Assembly: GCA_027311205.1 (NCBI GenBank)
Contig: DAICZI010000045.1
Location: 1 to 9,369 of the forward strand
Reading direction: 5' to 3'
Length of the DNA stretch: 9,369 bases
Source: Beijerinckiaceae bacterium
Lineage (GTDB): Bacteria; Pseudomonadota; Alphaproteobacteria; Rhizobiales; Beijerinckiaceae
Positions 6,638-9,369 of this stretch are shown in pieces (position 1 is the stretch's first letter; each line of letters opens with the position of its first letter). The position numbers were made by a program, and so were the translations under genes. The notes beneath the pieces are model-generated. The model had not been told where the DNA came from. It was given only the letters and a program-made list of their open reading frames with translations, and searched no databases.

Positions 6638-7327
6638 ATGCGTGGGCGTATCAGGACGATCAAACCACTTTCCAGCGTGATGCCTTTGGCGCTGCTGGTG
6701 GTTGCGGGCCTCGTGGCCCCGGCGCAAGCCCGGTTTTTCGACTTTTGGGGCCACCGCGCGCCCCCGTGGCAGCAGCCCGCAATCAGTCGCGGCGCTGTTC
6801 GCGCCATCGTCTATCAGCGCGGGATGCACCTGCTTGATCCACCTCGTCGCAATGGCAATGTCTATGTCGCCGATACCGAAGACCGGTACGGCCATAGCTA
6901 TCGCCTGATCATTGACGCTTCAAATGGCCGTGTTCTTGAGATATTCCGCACCTCCGGACCGGCCTCCTCGCCGCCTCGCGATGCGCGCGCACTGGAAAAG
7001 CACCGCGCTTTTCTGGCGCGTCAAGCCAAACATCGGCCGCATCATGTGGTGGCCCGCGCTCACGTCAAGCACTTGCCGCACGGCACAATGACGACTACGC
7101 CGGTCTTGACCGTGCCCAAAGCACAAGTGCCATCAGAAGCGGCTGCCCCTGTGTCAAAGCCCGCCGCGCCGCCCGCCACCGTCGCCATCGCACCCGTCGC
7201 GGCGCATGTGACGGCACCTGCCACTCCAGCCCCGAAAATCCCGGTCGCACCTGTTGTCCCCGCCAAGCCGGCGGCAAGCGCAACGGATCACAAAATCAAT
7301 GACGTGCCCGTCGCTCCGCTGGACTGA
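6638..7327 (+). CDS. Secreted hypothetical protein with Pro/Ala-rich tail
   Basis: I do not recognise a named family. The protein is 229 residues from ATG 6638, chosen because AGAGG lies eight bases ahead (GTG 6635 is an alternative) and because it gives a compact signal peptide. The N-terminus is basic (RGRIRTIK), followed by a hydrophobic stretch and APAQA-RFF, so Sec export with cleavage after residue 31 is likely. Residues about 45-110 form a small folded region: a segment starting GAVRAIVYQRGMHLLDPP, then YVADTEDRYGHSYRLIID and NGRVLEIFR. The Gly-Tyr-Leu-Ile-Asp...Gly-Arg-Val pattern recalls PepSY-like repeats of periplasmic proteins, a weak resemblance. From about residue 145 the sequence is Ala, Pro and Val rich, probably disordered or spanning the cell wall space. 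It lies between ltaE and rpoH, with its own ribosome site. Confidence 0.7.
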   Translation: MRGRIRTIKPLSSVMPLALLVVAGLVAPAQARFFDFWGHRAPPWQQPAISRGAVRAIVYQRGMHLLDPPRRNGNVYVADTEDRYGHSYRLIIDASNGRVLEIFRTSGPASSPPRDARALEKHRAFLARQAKHRPHHVVARAHVKHLPHGTMTTTPVLTVPKAQVPSEAAAPVSKPAAPPATVAIAPVAAHVTAPATPAPKIPVAPVVPAKPAASATDHKINDVPVAPLD

Positions 7328-7342
7328 CATACTGCGGGCCGC

Positions 7343-7373
7343 CAGCGTCCCATGCACGGACCTGCCCTCTTTC
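7343..7373 (+). terminator. Possible weak terminator before rpoH
   Basis: CAG-C-GTCC (7343-7350) pairs with GGACCTG (7358-7364), seven base pairs with one bulged C and the loop CATGCAC, then CCCTCTTTC. It starts 16 bases after the stop of the secreted-protein gene. The T-run is poor, so the call is tentative. Confidence 0.3.
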
Positions 7374-7392
7374 AAACACAGTTTCGCTTGAC

Positions 7393-7408
7393 TATATGGC
7401 TAGATGGC
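7393..7408. repeat. Tandem octamer TATATGGC / TAGATGGC upstream of rpoH
   Basis: Two adjacent octamers differing at one base, preceded by CTTGAC (7387-7392). The CTTGAC and TATAT elements look promoter-like but are adjacent rather than 17 bases apart, so I cannot assign a standard -35/-10 pair. The region is the most AT-rich part of the rpoH upstream sequence and is the likely place for its promoter. Confidence 0.3.
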
Positions 7409-7452
7409 AGCGCGCCTGCGGTGGCTGCCCTGACCTGCCGTTGACGGGGGTC
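7406..7452 (+). other. Two consecutive stem-loops in the rpoH leader
   Basis: The first stem pairs GGCAGC (7406-7411) with GCTGCC (7424-7429), six bases with a 12-base loop. The second spans 7432-7452: GACCT and CCG pair with CGG and GGGTC-side bases over eight pairs (one G-U, one bulged G), with tetraloop TTGA. The Shine-Dalgarno GAGGAG at 7457-7462 is left free, four bases behind the second stem. Confidence 0.4.
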
Positions 7453-7469
7453 TGACGAGGAGACTTGAG

Positions 7470-8387
7470 ATGAGTGCTGCCCTTCCGATGCTGGCTGGTG
7501 ACTCCGGCCTGTCCCGCTACCTCAATGAAATTCGCCGCTTTCCCATGTTGCAGCCGCAAGAGGAATATATGCTCGCCAAGCGTTGGCGCGAGCATCATGA
7601 TCCCGATGCCGCGCAAAAACTGGTGACCTCGCATCTGCGGCTGGTCGCCAAGATCGCCATGGGTTACCGTGGTTATGGCCTGCCGATCGGCGAGGTGATT
7701 TCGGAAGGCAATGTCGGCCTCATGCAGGCCGTCAAGCGCTTCGAGCCCGAACGCGGCTTCCGCCTTGCCACCTACGCCATGTGGTGGATCAGGGCCTCCA
7801 TTCAGGAATATGTCCTGCGCTCCTGGTCACTCGTCAAGCTGGGCACCACCGCCAACCAGAAGAAACTCTTCTTCAACCTGCGCAAGGCCAAAAGCCAGAT
7901 TTCGGCTCTGGAAGAAGGTGATATGCAGCCCGATCAAGTGGCGCAGATTGCTACAAAACTGGGTGTCAGCGATAAGGAAGTCATTGACATGAACAGGCGG
8001 CTGTCCGGTGATTCGTCGCTGAACACGCCGATGCGCGATGAAGGCGGCGGCGGCGAATGGCAGGACTGGCTGGTGGATGACAGCGATTATGCCGAAACCC
8101 ATCTGGCCGAGGGCGAGGAGGCGGATAACCGCCATCAGGCGCTGACCGGCGCGCTGGCGGTGCTCAATGCCCGCGAGCGGCGGATTTTTGAAGCCCGCCG
8201 TTTGCAGGACGATCCTGAAACGCTGGAAAATCTGTCTACCGAATTTGGCATTTCGCGCGAGCGCGTCCGACAGATCGAGGTGCGGGCTTTCGAGAAAGTG
8301 CAGGACGCGGTGCGCTCTGGCGTGGCGCGTATTGAAGCCAAGCCGCAGCCACTGGCCCTGCCGGGACGGATGGGCGCGGCGAACTGA
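7470..8387 (+). CDS. rpoH: RNA polymerase heat-shock sigma factor RpoH (sigma-32)
   Basis: Cytoplasmic sigma factor that directs RNA polymerase to heat-shock promoters (chaperones, proteases); 305 residues, normal for alphaproteobacteria. The start has an ideal ribosome site, GAGGAG seven bases before ATG 7470. Region 1.2/2 starts at GLSRYLNEIRRFPMLQPQEE. Region 2 contains SHLRLVAKIAMGYRGYGLP, EGNVGLMQAVKRFEPERGFR and TYAMWWIRASIQEYVLRSWS. The RpoH box QKKLFFNLR at residues 130-138 is diagnostic and separates it from RpoD. Region 4 carries the helix-turn-helix with LSTEFGISRERVRQIEVRAF, ERVRQIE starting at residue 264. Many alphaproteobacteria have two or more rpoH copies; which one this is cannot be told here. 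In several relatives rluD lies just upstream, but here a secreted-protein gene does. It converges on the glycosyltransferase gene with six bases between stops. Confidence 0.97.
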   Translation: MSAALPMLAGDSGLSRYLNEIRRFPMLQPQEEYMLAKRWREHHDPDAAQKLVTSHLRLVAKIAMGYRGYGLPIGEVISEGNVGLMQAVKRFEPERGFRLATYAMWWIRASIQEYVLRSWSLVKLGTTANQKKLFFNLRKAKSQISALEEGDMQPDQVAQIATKLGVSDKEVIDMNRRLSGDSSLNTPMRDEGGGGEWQDWLVDDSDYAETHLAEGEEADNRHQALTGALAVLNARERRIFEARRLQDDPETLENLSTEFGISRERVRQIEVRAFEKVQDAVRSGVARIEAKPQPLALPGRMGAAN

Positions 8388-8393
8388 AGGATC

Positions 8394-9369
8394 TCAACTT
8401 GCAGCGTGCGCGCTGCGATCCTGCACGCCCCATTCACCTTTGCCCGAAAGCATATAGATCCAGCCCCATGTCGCAGCGAGATTGCGCACCATCTGAAACG
8501 TGACGGGTTCCACCAGGGCAATGATGATGGCCTGCATGGGACCAAGTCTGGTCGGGCGGTTGAGCCAGCGCCGATAAAGCATCACTGCCCAGGCCTGGAA
8601 ACCAATGTCGGCACATAATTTGGCGAAGAGCAAGCCGCCGACGGGCACGATCATCGACCAGCGCCCGGTGGCCAGATAGAACAGCAAAAACCCAAAGGCG
8701 AACAGCCCATAAAGGGCCTGTAGCGATTCAATCGCGGTGATCGGCAACATCAGCAAGCCGAGGCGGCCATAATGGCGATCGCCAACCATGGCGCGGAAGC
8801 GGTATTGGGTTTGCAGAAAGCCGCCAAACCAGCGTCGCCGCTGGCGCATGAAGGCCATGGGTGTAGCCGGTGCTGATGTGGCGGCGACAGCGCCACCGAC
8901 CACCGCGCTTTGCCACTTCAGCCCGAAATCGCCGCTATGGCGCATCAGGCGGTTCATCAGGTCATAATCTTCCACAAGGGAGCCCGGATCAAAGCCGCCG
9001 ACATCCAGGACTGCTCGGCGCCGGTAGCCGGCAAAGGCTCCCGAGACCAGCAAAAGGCTGTTTTGGCTCATCCAGGCATAGCGGAACAGGAAGCTGCGCA
9101 TGTATTCGTAGGCCTGGAATGATTCCAGCAGCCGTGCCGAGAGACCCTTGCCACAGGTGGGCCACAAAATCCCGGTGGCCGCGATCAGACGGGGCTCGGT
9201 CGCAAATGCCCGCCGCATGGCCGAAAGAGCGTCTGGCTCCAGTCTGGTGTCGGCATCGACAGTGACAACGACTTCGCTGGTAAGCAGCGGCAGGGCGGCA
9301 TTGAGCGCGGCTGCCTTGCCACCGTGCGCCAGGCGCAGCCAGCGCACGCTGGTGTGGCGGGGGCTGGCC
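8394..9369 (-). CDS. Membrane-bound family 2 glycosyltransferase (partial, N-terminus off window)
   Basis: Processive-type GT2 enzyme of the cellulose/poly-N-acetylglucosamine/hyaluronan synthase superfamily, probably making or extending an extracellular or envelope polysaccharide. The frame stays open to the right edge (324 visible residues), so the GTG at 9347 is internal and not the start. Numbering visible residues from the edge: HGGKAAALNAAL at 15-26, the nucleotide-sugar and metal motif VDADT (DAD at 38-40), VEDYDL with ED at 133-134 as the acceptor-side acid, and QRRRW at 176-180, the processive-GT signature. After it come about three hydrophobic blocks (near residues 205-240, 245-275 and 285-315), consistent with a C-terminal membrane channel or anchor. 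The missing N-terminal part should hold the first half of the GT-A fold and perhaps membrane helices. The sugar and product are unknown. Confidence 0.88.
   Translation of the reverse strand, partial: ASPRHTSVRWLRLAHGGKAAALNAALPLLTSEVVVTVDADTRLEPDALSAMRRAFATEPRLIAATGILWPTCGKGLSARLLESFQAYEYMRSFLFRYAWMSQNSLLLVSGAFAGYRRRAVLDVGGFDPGSLVEDYDLMNRLMRHSGDFGLKWQSAVVGGAVAATSAPATPMAFMRQRRRWFGGFLQTQYRFRAMVGDRHYGRLGLLMLPITAIESLQALYGLFAFGFLLFYLATGRWSMIVPVGGLLFAKLCADIGFQAWAVMLYRRWLNRPTRLGPMQAIIIALVEPVTFQMVRNLAATWGWIYMLSGKGEWGVQDRSAHAAS

Noticed and set aside
8870..9265. 131-residue plus-strand open frame inside the glycosyltransferase gene
   Set aside because: The minus-strand frame has clear GT2 motifs throughout; the plus-strand frame is Arg/Ser rich with no motif.
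1..9369. A new defence, mobile or multi-gene accessory system
   Set aside because: All complete genes except one small secreted protein belong to well-known housekeeping, transport or metabolic families, and there are no transposase, integrase, nuclease, toxin or repeat-array signals.

Overview
The window looks like ordinary chromosomal DNA of an alphaproteobacterium, most likely a Hyphomicrobiales (Rhizobiales) member. The support for this is the high GC content, the near absence of TTA, CTA and TCA codons, the short TrhO without its cysteine-rich tail, the RpoH sequence and the dense gene layout. No mobile element, CRISPR array, tRNA, rRNA or phage gene is visible, and no stretch longer than 300 bases lacks a gene.

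Left part (1-3139, minus strand): a branched-chain amino acid-type (HAAT/Liv) ABC importer operon read leftwards. The order is periplasmic substrate-binding protein, then livH, then livM, which runs off the left edge. The ATPase genes livG and livF are not in the window. A strong stem-loop lies between the binding-protein gene and livH, and livH and livM overlap by one base.

Middle part (3140-7327, plus strand): a divergent intergenic region with nested AAAG/CTTT inverted repeats precedes trhO (rhodanese-like tRNA uridine hydroxylase). It is followed by an M20-family amidohydrolase that most resembles allantoate amidohydrolase, a low-specificity L-threonine aldolase with a GTG start, and a small secreted protein with a Pro/Ala-rich tail. 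The transporter, amidohydrolase and aldolase could together serve uptake and breakdown of a nitrogenous compound, but this rests on proximity only.

Right part (7328-9369): rpoH (sigma-32 heat-shock factor, plus strand) with a structured leader, then a convergent membrane-bound family 2 glycosyltransferase on the minus strand whose N-terminus lies beyond the right edge. Only six bases separate these two genes.

I found no convincing undescribed multi-gene system. The items worth a second look are regulatory: the intra-operon stem-loop, the nested repeats in the divergent promoter region and the rpoH leader.
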